64,000 nucleotides of DNA from contig NZ_JAGTXB010000010.1 in assembly GCF_018224885.1 (NCBI RefSeq), forward strand, positions 1 to 64,000. The letters run 5' to 3'. The notes under the pieces were generated by a model. It searched no databases. It had not been told where the DNA came from and saw nothing but the letters and a program-made list of their open reading frames with translations. Below, piece after piece: positions 17,124 through 26,322 of this stretch. The stretch is from Chitinophaga hostae. GTDB taxonomy: Bacteria > Bacteroidota > Bacteroidia > Chitinophagales > Chitinophagaceae. Position 1 is the first letter of the stretch; each line of letters begins with the position of its first letter. A program made the position numbers and the translations under genes.

Positions 17124-18920
17124 TTGAAACACCTTGCCGCACTCAATAAATATTTTCTTTCGAATAAATGGCGACTGATCCTGGGTTTGCTGTTTACCGC
17201 TATTTCCATTGTATTCAGCGTTTTTCAGCCTATCATGGTACGACAGATCTTCGATCTGCTTTCCCACAACATCGATGAGTACAGGTTGTTGAATAATACT
17301 TCGCTGAAAGGGGTATTCCGGGCCGACTTTACAAACGTGCTGGCGTTCTATGGCGTGAGTATTCTCCTTTTTGCACTGTTGAGTGGCTTCTTTCTCTTTC
17401 TGCAACGGCAAACACTTATTGTGATGAGCCGGCATATTGAGTTTGACCTGAAAAATGCAGTTTACCAGCACTATCAGAAACTGGATCTGAACTTTTTCAA
17501 GATGCATCGCACCGGTGATCTGATGAGCCGTATTACGGAAGACGTATCACGGGTACGCATGTACGTAGGACCGGCTATTATGTATGCATCCCGCACCTTG
17601 TTTCTCATTGTGATCATTGTATACCTGATGCTGGAAGTAAATCCGTTACTTACCCTGTATACCTTATCACCACTGCCTTTGCTGGCGCTTACCATTTACT
17701 ATGTAAACAGGATCATTCACCGCAAAAGTGAAAAAATTCAGGCACAGTTATCCAACATCACTTCCATCTCGCAGGAATCATATTCCGGTATCCGGGTAAT
17801 TAAATCCTATATCCAGGAAGATGCCAGTGCGAAACATTTTGAAGAAGCCAGTGAAGCTTATAAAAACAGTTCTATCAGTCTTGCTAAAACAGATGCCCTG
17901 TTCCAGCCAACAATGGCGCTGATGATCGGTTTGAGTGTTATCCTTACCATCTTTATCGGTGGCATCCAGGTTATTCAAGGTAACATTACCGTAGGTAACC
18001 TGGCGGAGTTTGTGATTTATGTAAACATGCTGATGTTTCCATTCTTTTCCATCGGGATGGTAGCCTCTATGATACAGCGTGCCGCCGCCTCACAGCAACG
18101 TATAAACGAATTTTTACAACTGGAACCAGTCATAAAAGATGTGCCGAATGCCAAAACGGTAAAGCTGCAGGGAGGTGTTCGGCTGGATAATGTCACCTTT
18201 ACCTATCCGCATACCGGTATTACTGCTATCAGCGACTTCAACCTGCATATTGCACCCGGGCAAAAAGTCGCCATCATCGGAAGAACAGGGTCGGGTAAAA
18301 GTACCCTGGCGCAATTACTGATCCGTATGTACGATCCCCAGGAAGGCAAGGTGATGGTAGACGACCAGGACATCCGTTTACTGGAACTTACTAATCTGCG
18401 CGGCCAGATCAGTTATGTGCCCCAGGATGTGTTCCTGTTTTCAGACAGTATTGCCAATAACATCCGCTTCGGCGATCCTGCCGCTAACCTGGAATCCGTG
18501 CGGACTGCAGCAAGGCAGGCCTCCGTGGAGAAAGATATACTCGGGTTTAAGGAAGGATTCGACACGGAAATAGGAGAGCGGGGTGTTACCCTCAGCGGTG
18601 GCCAGAAGCAGCGTATTTCCATCGCAAGGGCGCTTATCAAGGATCCGGACATCCTGATCTTCGACGATTGCCTCTCTGCCGTAGACGCACGTACGGAAAA
18701 GGAGATCATTGGCAACCTCTACGCCTATCTGAAAAATAAAACGGCTATTATCATTACCCACCGCATCTTTGCGTTGTTTGAGTTCGATAAGATTATCGTA
18801 TTGGACGAAGGAAAAATAGTGGAAGAAGGTACGCATAATGATTTATTGTCATTGAATGGTTATTATGCAGAGTTGTATGCACGTCAGCAATCAGGAGATG
18901 ATGAAAGCGTAACTGAGTAA
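17124..18920 (+). CDS. MsbA-like ABC exporter (fused permease-ATPase)
   Basis: 598 residues starting at TTG (no in-frame ATG nearby; the promoter lies just upstream). The N-terminal half is a six-helix type-I exporter domain (LILGLLFTAISIVF onward). The ATPase follows: Walker A GRTGSGKST (about 386), signature LSGGQKQRISIARAL (about 490), Walker B DILIFDDCLSAVD, H-loop ITHRIF. A homodimeric or heterodimeric exporter of lipids or drugs. MsbA-type genes are often annotated as lipid A flippases, but the substrate cannot be fixed from sequence. Confidence 0.92.
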   Translation: MKHLAALNKYFLSNKWRLILGLLFTAISIVFSVFQPIMVRQIFDLLSHNIDEYRLLNNTSLKGVFRADFTNVLAFYGVSILLFALLSGFFLFLQRQTLIVMSRHIEFDLKNAVYQHYQKLDLNFFKMHRTGDLMSRITEDVSRVRMYVGPAIMYASRTLFLIVIIVYLMLEVNPLLTLYTLSPLPLLALTIYYVNRIIHRKSEKIQAQLSNITSISQESYSGIRVIKSYIQEDASAKHFEEASEAYKNSSISLAKTDALFQPTMALMIGLSVILTIFIGGIQVIQGNITVGNLAEFVIYVNMLMFPFFSIGMVASMIQRAAASQQRINEFLQLEPVIKDVPNAKTVKLQGGVRLDNVTFTYPHTGITAISDFNLHIAPGQKVAIIGRTGSGKSTLAQLLIRMYDPQEGKVMVDDQDIRLLELTNLRGQISYVPQDVFLFSDSIANNIRFGDPAANLESVRTAARQASVEKDILGFKEGFDTEIGERGVTLSGGQKQRISIARALIKDPDILIFDDCLSAVDARTEKEIIGNLYAYLKNKTAIIITHRIFALFEFDKIIVLDEGKIVEEGTHNDLLSLNGYYAELYARQQSGDDESVTE

Positions 18921-18999
18921 CAATCATGAGCTTGTATATGCGCTACGGCAGCCCGTTACACGCCGGTTTTATGATTTTTCAAAATCATTTAAAAATATT

Positions 19000-19028
19000 T
19001 TGATATTTGTAAAACAATAGTATATTTG
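19000..19028 (+). promoter_or_regulatory. full -33/-7 promoter for the DUF3276 gene
   Basis: TTG (19000-19002), an 18-nt spacer, and TATATTTG (19021-19028): a complete Bacteroidota-type promoter. It lies 49 nt upstream of the GTG start codon. This is the clearest promoter in the window. Confidence 0.7.
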
Positions 19029-19077
19029 TCTCTTATTGTAACAGGATTTGATTCGTTAACACTTAAATCTATCAACT

Positions 19078-19518
19078 GTGGCGTACGAAAACAACAATCA
19101 ACAGGAAAGAAACAATGATAGCATCTTTTCTAAACGATTGAAAGCGGGCAAAAGAAGAACGTACTTCTTTGATGTAAAGACCACTCGGGGAAACGACTAT
19201 TTTCTTACTATAACAGAAAGTAAGAAGCGTTTTAATGACAACGGTTATGACAGGCACAAAGTATTCCTGTACAAGGAGGACTTCAACAAGTTCCTGAACG
19301 CATTAACCGAAACCATCAACTATGTTAAGACTGAGTTGATGCCCGATTTCGACTTTGATGCCTACAACCATGATTATGTGCAGGAAGAACAGGACGAAAC
19401 AGAAGCAGATGGATCTGAAGTGCGCGCTTCAGCCGCTGTGGAAGAAGTAGCAGTTCCTGTTGAGGCGTCAGTAGCCGCCCCGGCTTCACATAGCTCAGAT
19501 GAGGTAGACAAATGGTAA
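19078..19518 (+). CDS. DUF3276 (PUR-family) nucleic-acid-binding protein
   Basis: 146 residues, GTG start. Residues about 15-95 are a PUR-like whirly domain: SKRLKAGKRRTYFFDVKTTR, DYFLTITESKKRF, VFLYKEDFNKFLNALTE. The bacterial member from Borrelia binds DNA and RNA, and Bacteroidota homologues are small and very conserved. The last about 45 residues are acidic and Ala/Val-rich, probably disordered. It is highly likely to be a nucleic-acid-binding regulator, but its targets are unknown. It has its own strong promoter and a terminator at 19558-19585. Confidence 0.92.
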   Translation: MAYENNNQQERNNDSIFSKRLKAGKRRTYFFDVKTTRGNDYFLTITESKKRFNDNGYDRHKVFLYKEDFNKFLNALTETINYVKTELMPDFDFDAYNHDYVQEEQDETEADGSEVRASAAVEEVAVPVEASVAAPASHSSDEVDKW

Positions 19519-19557
19519 GAACTTTTACTCAATTTTTTTACTTAAAATAATTGGCAA

Positions 19558-19585
19558 CCCCCGGATTTCTCCGGGGGTTTTTTAT
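19558..19585 (+). terminator. terminator of the DUF3276 gene
   Basis: CCCCCGGA (19558-19565) pairs with TCCGGGGG (19570-19577), followed by about six T. Confidence 0.88.
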
Positions 19586-19587
19586 TG

Positions 19588-19789
19588 CGCGGATTTTTTT
19601 CTTGCCCAGGATTAAACTGATTTCAATGATTTTAGGATTTTTTCTACTCTGATTTTAAAAGATTTGGGAAGATACAAGTGACATATTTGTCTCTGTCTTC
19701 TCAAATCTTTCAAAATCAAATTATAATCACAAAAAAAAATCCTAAAATCATTGAAATCAGTTTAATCCTGGGCAAGAAAAAAATCCGCG
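19588..19789. repeat. family B long inverted repeat, copy 1
   Basis: The outer arms 19588-19643 and 19734-19789 are 56-nt perfect reverse complements, containing TTGCCCAGGATTAAACTGAT and TCAATGATTTTAGGATTTTT. The inner part continues as an imperfect palindrome (GATTTTAAAAGATTTGGGAA against CAAATCTTTCAAAATC), so the full 202 bp can fold as one long hairpin. It lies between the DUF3276 terminator and the pgi stop codon, in convergent orientation. There is no coding potential. Confidence 0.9.
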
Positions 19790-19795
19790 GCGATA

Positions 19796-21457
19796 TTACA
19801 TTCCCGGCGCCTTCATCGCCTTCCAGGCATTGATCAGGCCATTGGTACTGGCATCATGATTCAGCACCACCTCATTATTCTCCAGTTCCGGCAGTATTTT
19901 GCCCGCCAGTTGTTTACCCAGTTCCACCCCCCATTGATCAAAGCTGTAGATGTTCCAGATCACACCCTGTACAAAGATCTTATGTTCGTATAGGGCTATC
20001 AGTTCACCGAGTGAGCGCGGGTTGATTTCTTTCAGCAGGAAGGAGTTGGTAGGACGGTTACCGCTGAATATTTTTGATGGCTGTATCTTTGCTATTTCAG
20101 CTTCAGGTGTGCCTGCTTTTTCCAGCTCTGCACGTACTTCTTCCGCTGTTTTACCATTCATTAGCGCTTCTGTTTGTGCAAAGAAATTGGAGAGCAGTTT
20201 CACATGATGATCGCCGATCGGGTTATGACTGATCGCTGGTGCAATAAAATCGCAGGGGATCAGGTGTGTGCCCTGGTGAATGAGCTGGTAGAAAGCGTGT
20301 TGTCCGTTGGTACCAGGCTCGCCCCATACAATAGGCCCGGTTTCATAACTAACGTTATGGCCTGTACGATCTGCCGACTTACCATTGCTTTCCATATTGC
20401 CCTGCTGGAAGTAAGCAGCAAAGCGATGCATGTATTGATCATATACGAGGATAGCCTCCGTAGTACTGCCAAAGAAGTTGGTATACCACAGGCCAATCAG
20501 CGCCATGATCACCGGAATATTCTGTTCCAGCGGGGTGTCAGCAAAGTGCGTATCAACGGCATGGGCGCCATCCAGCAACTGCGTGAAGTTTTCAAAGCCA
20601 ACGGTCAGTGCAATCGACAAGCCGATAGCGGACCACAGGGAATAACGGCCGCCTACCCAGTCCCAGAATTCAAACATGTTTTTCGGATCAATACCGAATG
20701 CAGTAACCGCTTTTTCGTTGGTAGACAGCGCCACGAAATGTTTGGCAACAAATTTTTCATCTTTCGCATACTCCAGGAACCAGTTACGTGCAGTATGTGC
20801 ATTGGTCATGGTTTCCTGCGTGGTAAAGGTTTTCGACGCAATGAGAAACAGTGTTTCGTCCGGTGTTATTTTCTTCAGCGTTTCAGCAATATGGGTGCCG
20901 TCTACGTTGGAAACAAAATATGGCTGGATGTTGGGTTTCCAGTAGGGCTTTAATGCTTCGGTAACCATTACCGGGCCCAGATCCGAACCGCCGATACCGA
21001 TGTTTACGATATAACGTATAGGCTTACCCGTATATCCTTTCCATTCCCCGGAATGTATTTGCCGGCAGATATGATCCATTTTATTCAGTACCGCTTTAAC
21101 ATCCGGCATCACATCGCGGCCGTCCAGCAACACCGGCTTGTCGGAGGTATTGCGCAGCGCAGTGTGCAGCACTGCGCGGTTTTCCGTTACATTGATTTTT
21201 TCAGCACCAAACATGGCCTTAATCGCAGCAGGTACGCCACATTCTTCCGCCAGGCCTAATAACAGGTTGCGGGTATCTTCGGTAATAATATTCTTGGAGT
21301 AGTCGAAAAGGATGTCCTCAAACCGCAGGGAGAATTCGCTGAAGCGTTCTCTGTTTTCCATAAACAAGGCACGCATGTGTACCTTTTTCATTTCTTCCGC
21401 GTGTTTCTTTAAAGCCTCCCATGATTTGGTGGCAGTTGGATTGATAGATGGAAACAT
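19796..21457 (-). CDS. pgi: glucose-6-phosphate isomerase
   Basis: 553 residues, the normal length. Signature 1 DWVGGRYSLWSAIG and signature 2 (SFDQWGVELGKQLA) are present, as are FVSNVDGTHIAETL and the catalytic-site segments GESNGKSAD-like (MESNGKSADRTG) and GTNGQHAFYQLIHQG. It interconverts glucose 6-phosphate and fructose 6-phosphate in glycolysis and gluconeogenesis. It stands alone in the minus orientation with a -7 box 23 nt upstream and a long hairpin immediately 3' of the stop. Confidence 0.98.
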   Translation of the reverse strand: MFPSINPTATKSWEALKKHAEEMKKVHMRALFMENRERFSEFSLRFEDILFDYSKNIITEDTRNLLLGLAEECGVPAAIKAMFGAEKINVTENRAVLHTALRNTSDKPVLLDGRDVMPDVKAVLNKMDHICRQIHSGEWKGYTGKPIRYIVNIGIGGSDLGPVMVTEALKPYWKPNIQPYFVSNVDGTHIAETLKKITPDETLFLIASKTFTTQETMTNAHTARNWFLEYAKDEKFVAKHFVALSTNEKAVTAFGIDPKNMFEFWDWVGGRYSLWSAIGLSIALTVGFENFTQLLDGAHAVDTHFADTPLEQNIPVIMALIGLWYTNFFGSTTEAILVYDQYMHRFAAYFQQGNMESNGKSADRTGHNVSYETGPIVWGEPGTNGQHAFYQLIHQGTHLIPCDFIAPAISHNPIGDHHVKLLSNFFAQTEALMNGKTAEEVRAELEKAGTPEAEIAKIQPSKIFSGNRPTNSFLLKEINPRSLGELIALYEHKIFVQGVIWNIYSFDQWGVELGKQLAGKILPELENNEVVLNHDASTNGLINAWKAMKAPGM

Positions 21458-21480
21458 AGTAGTATATATTAAATGCGCAT

Positions 21481-21488
21481 CAAAAATA
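21481..21488 (-). promoter_or_regulatory. -7 box for pgi
   Basis: Reads TATTTTTG on the minus strand and ends 23 nt before the pgi start codon. Confidence 0.45.
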
Positions 21489-21499
21489 ATCTTTTAGTA

Positions 21500-22303
21500 T
21501 CAGGTTTTCTGCTTCCTGTATAATTGCCAGGAAATTGTGATGGCAATGATGCCAATGGCAATGATGCAGGCATGTACAATGGCATTCTCAGCGATCACGT
21601 CGGCGGCTTTTCTTTTCACGAGGATGCCATAAAATGCCCAGACACAAACCAGCGCATAGACAAGATTGTTACGCTGCAGGATCATCGCCATACTTGAAAC
21701 CGTGCCCGCGCCAATCATCACCATAGTCCAGATCACCTGCTTATGAATGGTGCCTTCCCAACCCGCATATACCAGCAGGGTGGTGATATTGGCCAGTGTG
21801 GCAATAGCAATCCAACCCAGGTAAAGACTGAAAGGAAAATGAATAAATATTCTCTCCGGAAGCGTAGCCGGCGCAGTATTGATACCAAAGTTGATATGAA
21901 TTGCCAGCAGGGATATCAGCAACATCAGCATAATCACCACACTTACGGGAATAAGACGATAGTGCCAGGCGAAAAGCCAGCAGGCATTGGCAACGGCGGA
22001 AATCAGGAACCAGTCTTTCATTTTCTGCATCATCCGCGATAATATCTCAGGTTGTTTATTGGAGAAAGCCAGCCAGAGCTGGTAAATAATAAATACCAGC
22101 AAAGAAAGATATATCAAACCCCATATCGAGAAGGTAAAACCGGCAGGAGCAAAAAGGTTGGGGTACTCTTCAGAAATTTGTGCAGTCGTTTTGCCGTTAA
22201 TGGGAAGCATTACTGCCAGTACGTTTACGGCGATCATTATAATATATGCGAGGGTATTAAAAACAGATTTATTTTTAAAGTGGAGGGTTTCATGGCTGAC
22301 CAT
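21500..22303 (-). CDS. TspO/MBR-like tryptophan-rich sensory protein
   Basis: 267 residues with about seven hydrophobic segments. LFAPAGFTFSIWGLIYLSLL and AVANACWLFAWHYRLIPVS are the Trp-rich motifs of the extended TspO/MBR family (longer than the 160-residue classic TspO, with extra helices). Such proteins bind porphyrins or related ligands in some organisms. The function here is unknown. It is divergent from prfB with 135 nt between them. Confidence 0.85.
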   Translation of the reverse strand: MVSHETLHFKNKSVFNTLAYIIMIAVNVLAVMLPINGKTTAQISEEYPNLFAPAGFTFSIWGLIYLSLLVFIIYQLWLAFSNKQPEILSRMMQKMKDWFLISAVANACWLFAWHYRLIPVSVVIMLMLLISLLAIHINFGINTAPATLPERIFIHFPFSLYLGWIAIATLANITTLLVYAGWEGTIHKQVIWTMVMIGAGTVSSMAMILQRNNLVYALVCVWAFYGILVKRKAADVIAENAIVHACIIAIGIIAITISWQLYRKQKT

Positions 22304-22424
22304 AATAGATAGGTACTTTTTGTAATATTAGCGACATGGTTACCGCGTTATAACACAAATATTATGCTAAAATGAACAATGAAAACAAAGTTCGGAGACA
22401 TTAGCAGATATCTGTATTTTTACA

Positions 22425-22432
22425 TACATTTG
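22425..22432 (+). promoter_or_regulatory. -7 box for prfB, adjacent to the start codon
   Basis: TACATTTG ends 6 nt before the ATG at 22439, predicting a transcript that starts at or next to the start codon. Confidence 0.45.
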
Positions 22433-22438
22433 CCAGCT

Positions 22439-23534
22439 ATGACAGCTGAGCAACTTAAAGCTATGAGGGACCGTTTATATGTCCTGGGAGGTTTTCTTTA
22501 ACGTACCTGACCGATTAGCAAAAATAGAAAATGATAAACAACTAAGCCTGGCGCCCGGATTCTGGGATGACAATGTCAGAGCGACTTCGATTCTGAAGGA
22601 AATTAAGGTAAACAAATATTGGGTTGACCTTTACGATCATGTAAACGCCGCTATCGATGATAGTGCGGTACTGAACGATTTTTTCAAAGAAGGAGAGGCT
22701 TCCGAGGAGGAGGTAGAACAAGCGTATGGTGCGGCGGTAGCAGCATTGGACGACCTGGAATTCAAATCTACCCTTAACCAGCCGGAAGATGAAATGCCTG
22801 CGGTACTCACCATTAACTCCGGTGCAGGCGGTACGGAAAGCCAGGATTGGGCCGAAATGCTGCTGCGGATGTATCGTATGTATGGAGAAAAACAAGGTTG
22901 GAAAGTATCAGAAATTGATACCCAGTATGGCGATGGCGCCGGCATCAAATCCGCAACACTGGAATTTGATGGCGACTTTGCATACGGCCACCTCAAAGCA
23001 GAAAGCGGTGTACACCGCCTGGTGCGTATTTCACCGTTCGACTCCAACGCACGCCGGCATACTTCCTTTGCTTCCGTATATGTGTACCCGTTAGTAGACA
23101 ATACTATCGAAATCGCTGTAAACCCTGCTGACCTGGAATGGGAATTCTATCGTTCAGGAGGTAAAGGCGGACAGAACGTAAACAAGGTGGAAACTGCCGT
23201 GCGCTTAAAACACATCCCTTCAGGAATCATTATCGAATGCCAGCAGGCACGAACACAGGGAGAGAACCGCGAAAAGGCGCTCACCATGCTGAAATCACGC
23301 CTGTATGAAGAGGAGATCCGTAAACGGGAAGAGCTGAAAAACGCAGCCAACGCCAACAAACGCAAAATTGAGTGGGGTTCACAGATCAGATCATACGTAT
23401 TCCATCCGTATAAGATGATCAAAGACCACCGGACCGATTTTGAAGTAGGTAACGTAGGACCTGTAATGGACGGCGACCTGAACGGGTTTGTAAAGGCATA
23501 CCTGATGATGCAGAAAGAAGAGGACAATAATTAA
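22439..23534 (+). CDS. prfB: peptide chain release factor 2 (programmed +1 frameshift)
   Basis: The open frame of the main part begins at 22479, but the true N-terminus is in another frame: ATG at 22439, 20 codons (MTAEQLKAMRDRLYVLGGFL), a UAA at 22499-22501, then continuation after a +1 shift from AAC at 22500 (NVPDRLAKIE). The joined product is 364 residues, the usual RF2 length. The slippery site is CTT TAA C with an SD-like GGGAGG (22486-22491) just upstream, as in the well-known CUU UGA C site of E. coli. The stop-recognition tripeptide is SPF (RISPFDSNARRH), which defines RF2, and the peptidyl-transferase motif is RSGGKGGQNVNKVET. The UAA in place of UGA is unusual. Confidence 0.93.
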
Positions 23535-23579
23535 TAAGTATCGACTAATTATTAATAAGCGTGTAGGCGCCGTAACCGT

Positions 23580-23587
23580 TATTTTTG
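23580..23587 (+). promoter_or_regulatory. -7 box for pruA
   Basis: TATTTTTG; predicted transcription start near 23592. The following hairpin (23596-23658) would then sit at the extreme 5' end of the transcript. Confidence 0.45.
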
Positions 23588-23595
23588 CAATTCCG

Positions 23596-23658
23596 AATTA
23601 TTAATTACGAATGACGAACCGGATGTTCGCGAAGTTTCGTCATTCGTAGTTAATAATT
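23596..23658. repeat. family C inverted repeat in the pruA leader
   Basis: AATTATTAATTACGAATGAC plus GAA (23596-23618) pairs with the arm at 23636-23658 with one mismatch. It shares the ATTACGAA core with the repeat at 5578-5654. It lies in the untranslated leader of pruA. Confidence 0.75.
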
Positions 23659-23687
23659 GGTAATTCTTAATATTAAATCAGGTTACA

Positions 23688-25319
23688 ATGAATACAGGAT
23701 ACTTTGAATACGCAGCGCCTGCCAATGAGCCTGTGTTGTCTTATGCACCCGGTTCCGCTGAGAGAATTGCACTCAAGAAACAATTAGCCGCATTTAAGGG
23801 AGAAGTAGCTGACATACCAATGTACATTGGTGGTCAGGAAGTCCGTACAGGAAAGACCGTAGATCTGCGCCCGCCGCATGAAATCAAACACAAATTAGGT
23901 CACTTCCATGTAGGCGACGCCTCTCATGTAAAATCCGCCATCGCTGCCGCACTCGAGGCCCGCGAAAAATGGGCAAATATGGACTGGGAACAACGCGCTG
24001 GCATCTTCCTGCGTGCCGCCGACCTCCTGGCCACCAAATACCGCTACCACATCAACGCAGCCACTATGCTGGGCCAAAGCAAAAATGCTTTCCAGGCCGA
24101 AATCGACAGCGCCTGCGAACTGATCGACTTCCTTCGTTATAATGTACACTTCCTGAGCGAAATATACCGTCAACAGCCGGTATGCGCCCCAGGTATCCAT
24201 AACCGGGTAGAATACCGTCCGCTGGAAGGTTTTGTGCTCGCCGTAACACCATTTAATTTCACCGCCATTGCCGGTAATCTGCCAACATCTGCTGCCCTGT
24301 GCGGTAACGTGGTGGTATGGAAACCCGCCAACACCCAGGTATTTGCAGCGCAGATAATCATGAAGGTGCTGATAGAAGCAGGTCTGCCTGCCGGTGTTAT
24401 CAACCTGGTATATGCAGGCGGTCCGCTGATCGGTGATATCTGCTTTGCAGATCCTCATTTCGCCGGTATCCACTTCACCGGCTCTACCGGTGTATTCCAG
24501 ACTATGTGGAAAACCATCGGCGAAAACATACACAAATACAAAACTTATCCGCGCATCGTTGGCGAAACCGGTGGCAAGGATTTCGTACTGATTCACAAAT
24601 CAGCCGATGTAGATATCGCCGTTACTGCCTTAGCCCGCGGCGCATTCGAATACCAGGGCCAGAAATGTTCTGCCGCCTCCCGCGCATACATACCAAGCAA
24701 TCTTGCTGACAATATAAAATCAAAACTTGTTGCTGAATTGAAAACCATGAAAATGGGTACCACAGAAGATTTCAGCAACTTTATCAACGCCGTGATCGAT
24801 GAACGTTCTTTTGATAAGATCGCCAGCTATATCGATAACGCCAAAAAGGATCCTGCAGCAAAGATCATTGCAGGCGGTAACTACAATAAATCAGAAGGTT
24901 ATTTCATTGAACCAACTATTATTGAAACAACCGATCCGAAGTATATCACCATGTGCGAGGAAATTTTCGGCCCCGTGCTCACTATTCATGTGTATGAGGC
25001 AGATAAATTCGAAGAGATCATGCAGATCGTGGATACTACTTCCGAATACGCGCTGACTGGCGCGGTAATCGCACAGGACCGCTACGCAGTAGAACTGGCT
25101 ACCCGCAAACTGGTGAACGCTGCCGGTAACTTCTATATCAACGACAAGCCAACCGGCGCCGTAGTAGGACAGCAGCCATTTGGCGGAGCCCGTGCTTCCG
25201 GTACCAACGATAAAGCCGGTTCTATGCTGAACCTCTACCGTTGGTTAAGCGCCAGAAGTATCAAAGAAACTTTTGTACCGGCTACCGATTACAGGTATCC
25301 GTTCCTGAAAGAAGCTTAG
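23688..25319 (+). CDS. pruA: L-glutamate gamma-semialdehyde (P5C) dehydrogenase
   Basis: 543 residues, the length and sequence of the type-2 P5C dehydrogenases. Catalytic Cys327 lies in EYQGQKCSAASRAY, and Glu293 in VGETGGKDF. The nucleotide-binding loop is FTGSTGVFQTMW. It oxidises glutamate semialdehyde to glutamate with NAD in proline catabolism. The proline dehydrogenase partner is not in this window, so it is encoded elsewhere. It has its own promoter and a terminator at 25343-25372. Confidence 0.96.
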   Translation: MNTGYFEYAAPANEPVLSYAPGSAERIALKKQLAAFKGEVADIPMYIGGQEVRTGKTVDLRPPHEIKHKLGHFHVGDASHVKSAIAAALEAREKWANMDWEQRAGIFLRAADLLATKYRYHINAATMLGQSKNAFQAEIDSACELIDFLRYNVHFLSEIYRQQPVCAPGIHNRVEYRPLEGFVLAVTPFNFTAIAGNLPTSAALCGNVVVWKPANTQVFAAQIIMKVLIEAGLPAGVINLVYAGGPLIGDICFADPHFAGIHFTGSTGVFQTMWKTIGENIHKYKTYPRIVGETGGKDFVLIHKSADVDIAVTALARGAFEYQGQKCSAASRAYIPSNLADNIKSKLVAELKTMKMGTTEDFSNFINAVIDERSFDKIASYIDNAKKDPAAKIIAGGNYNKSEGYFIEPTIIETTDPKYITMCEEIFGPVLTIHVYEADKFEEIMQIVDTTSEYALTGAVIAQDRYAVELATRKLVNAAGNFYINDKPTGAVVGQQPFGGARASGTNDKAGSMLNLYRWLSARSIKETFVPATDYRYPFLKEA

Positions 25320-25342
25320 TAAATGTTCATGATTTATATCAG

Positions 25343-25372
25343 GGCGGTGGATCTATATCCATCGCCTTTTTT
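25343..25372 (+). terminator. pruA terminator
   Basis: GGCGGTGGAT (25343-25352) pairs with ATCCATCGCC (25357-25366) with one wobble, followed by six T. Confidence 0.88.
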
Positions 25373-25407
25373 GTAACTTGCAGCCTCAATACTGAATCTC
25401 GGAAACT

Positions 25408-25782
25408 ATGCAGGCAGATATTATCAAAACATACTTTACAGAACACCACAAACAACGCCGGGTAGCCGACCTGGAACAACGTCTCATCCAGGATGGTACA
25501 CCGCCATCAGAAGCCAGCATCGCCGCCGCCAAAAGTTTTGATGAGTTTTTCAGTAAACAGATGCGTACCACCGGTGTAAAAGCCGGGATCTTTCTCGTAG
25601 TAGCCTTTATTATGCTGATCAGGGTGATTACCCTTACCAACCGCGAGGAAGGCAGCTTTATGCAGGTATCATTTTCCCTGGCGCTGGTAGCCTTCGCACT
25701 CGTGCGCGGACTGATCTGGGGCATACAGCTGTTTGCCCTGAAAGAAGAAATTAATACGTTTAAAGATTTAAGGAGATTATAG
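25408..25782 (+). CDS. small two-helix membrane protein of unknown function
   Basis: 124 residues. A charged, helical N-terminal half (EHHKQRRVADLEQRLIQDG through SFDEFFSKQ) is followed by two transmembrane helices (GIFLVVAFIMLIRVITL and SFSLALVAFALVRGLIWGI) and a short polar tail. No family was recognised. It lies alone between the pruA terminator and a convergent peroxiredoxin gene. Confidence 0.7.
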   Translation: MQADIIKTYFTEHHKQRRVADLEQRLIQDGTPPSEASIAAAKSFDEFFSKQMRTTGVKAGIFLVVAFIMLIRVITLTNREEGSFMQVSFSLALVAFALVRGLIWGIQLFALKEEINTFKDLRRL

Positions 25783-25803
25783 TATCTGCTGGTACCATTG
25801 ACC

Positions 25804-26322
25804 CTACTGCATCTTCTGCAAGGCCGCCAGCGATTCCGTTACATGCTTTTCTCCGTCGCGCAGGGAGTTAAATTCATGCACTACCACACCCTTTCTATCT
25901 ACAATATAAGTGACGCGACCGGGGATCACAAAGGTTTTCGGCACGCCAAATAATTTGCGTACTTCATTTTTAGGATCGCTGAGCAGGGTAAAAGGAAGGC
26001 GATGATGAGTCGCAAAGCTTTTATGGGAAGCCACATCATCTGAACTGATGCCAATCACCATTGCGCCGTATTTCTGAAAATCCTGGAATGAATCCCGGAA
26101 AGAACAGGCCTCTTTGGTACAAACACTGGTTTCATCCTTCGGATAGAAATAAATCACCAATGGCTGTTTGCCTAATACAGCAGTGATATCAAAAGTTTTT
26201 CCATCCTGATCCTGCAGCGAGAAAGCGGGTATTTTATCTCCTGTCTTAATTTGTGCCTGGGTGTCGGTGCCCCAGAGCTGGAAGAAAGCGGCCATAGCAA
26301 TAATTGTCTTGATAAGGTGCAT
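25804..26322 (-). CDS. exported BCP-type peroxiredoxin
   Basis: 172 residues. A signal peptide (to about residue 23, cleavage near TQA) is followed by an AhpC/TSA-Bcp fold: IPAFSLQDQDGKTF, VIYFYPKDET, then SVCTKEACSFRD with the peroxidatic Cys (about 68) and a second Cys five residues on (about 73), the atypical 2-Cys arrangement. GISSDDVASHKSFA is typical of Bcp. Most Bcp proteins are cytoplasmic; this one appears to be periplasmic or lipid-free secreted. It would remove hydrogen and alkyl peroxides at the cell envelope. Confidence 0.88.
   Translation of the reverse strand: MHLIKTIIAMAAFFQLWGTDTQAQIKTGDKIPAFSLQDQDGKTFDITAVLGKQPLVIYFYPKDETSVCTKEACSFRDSFQDFQKYGAMVIGISSDDVASHKSFATHHRLPFTLLSDPKNEVRKLFGVPKTFVIPGRVTYIVDRKGVVVHEFNSLRDGEKHVTESLAALQKMQ

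Noticed and set aside
20174..20953. 259-codon plus-strand open frame opposite pgi
   Set aside because: Antisense shadow of a well-conserved housekeeping gene.
22479..22499. ATG at 22479 as the start of prfB
   Set aside because: It would remove the conserved N-terminal 20 residues; the CTT TAA C site with an SD-like sequence explains the frame change better.
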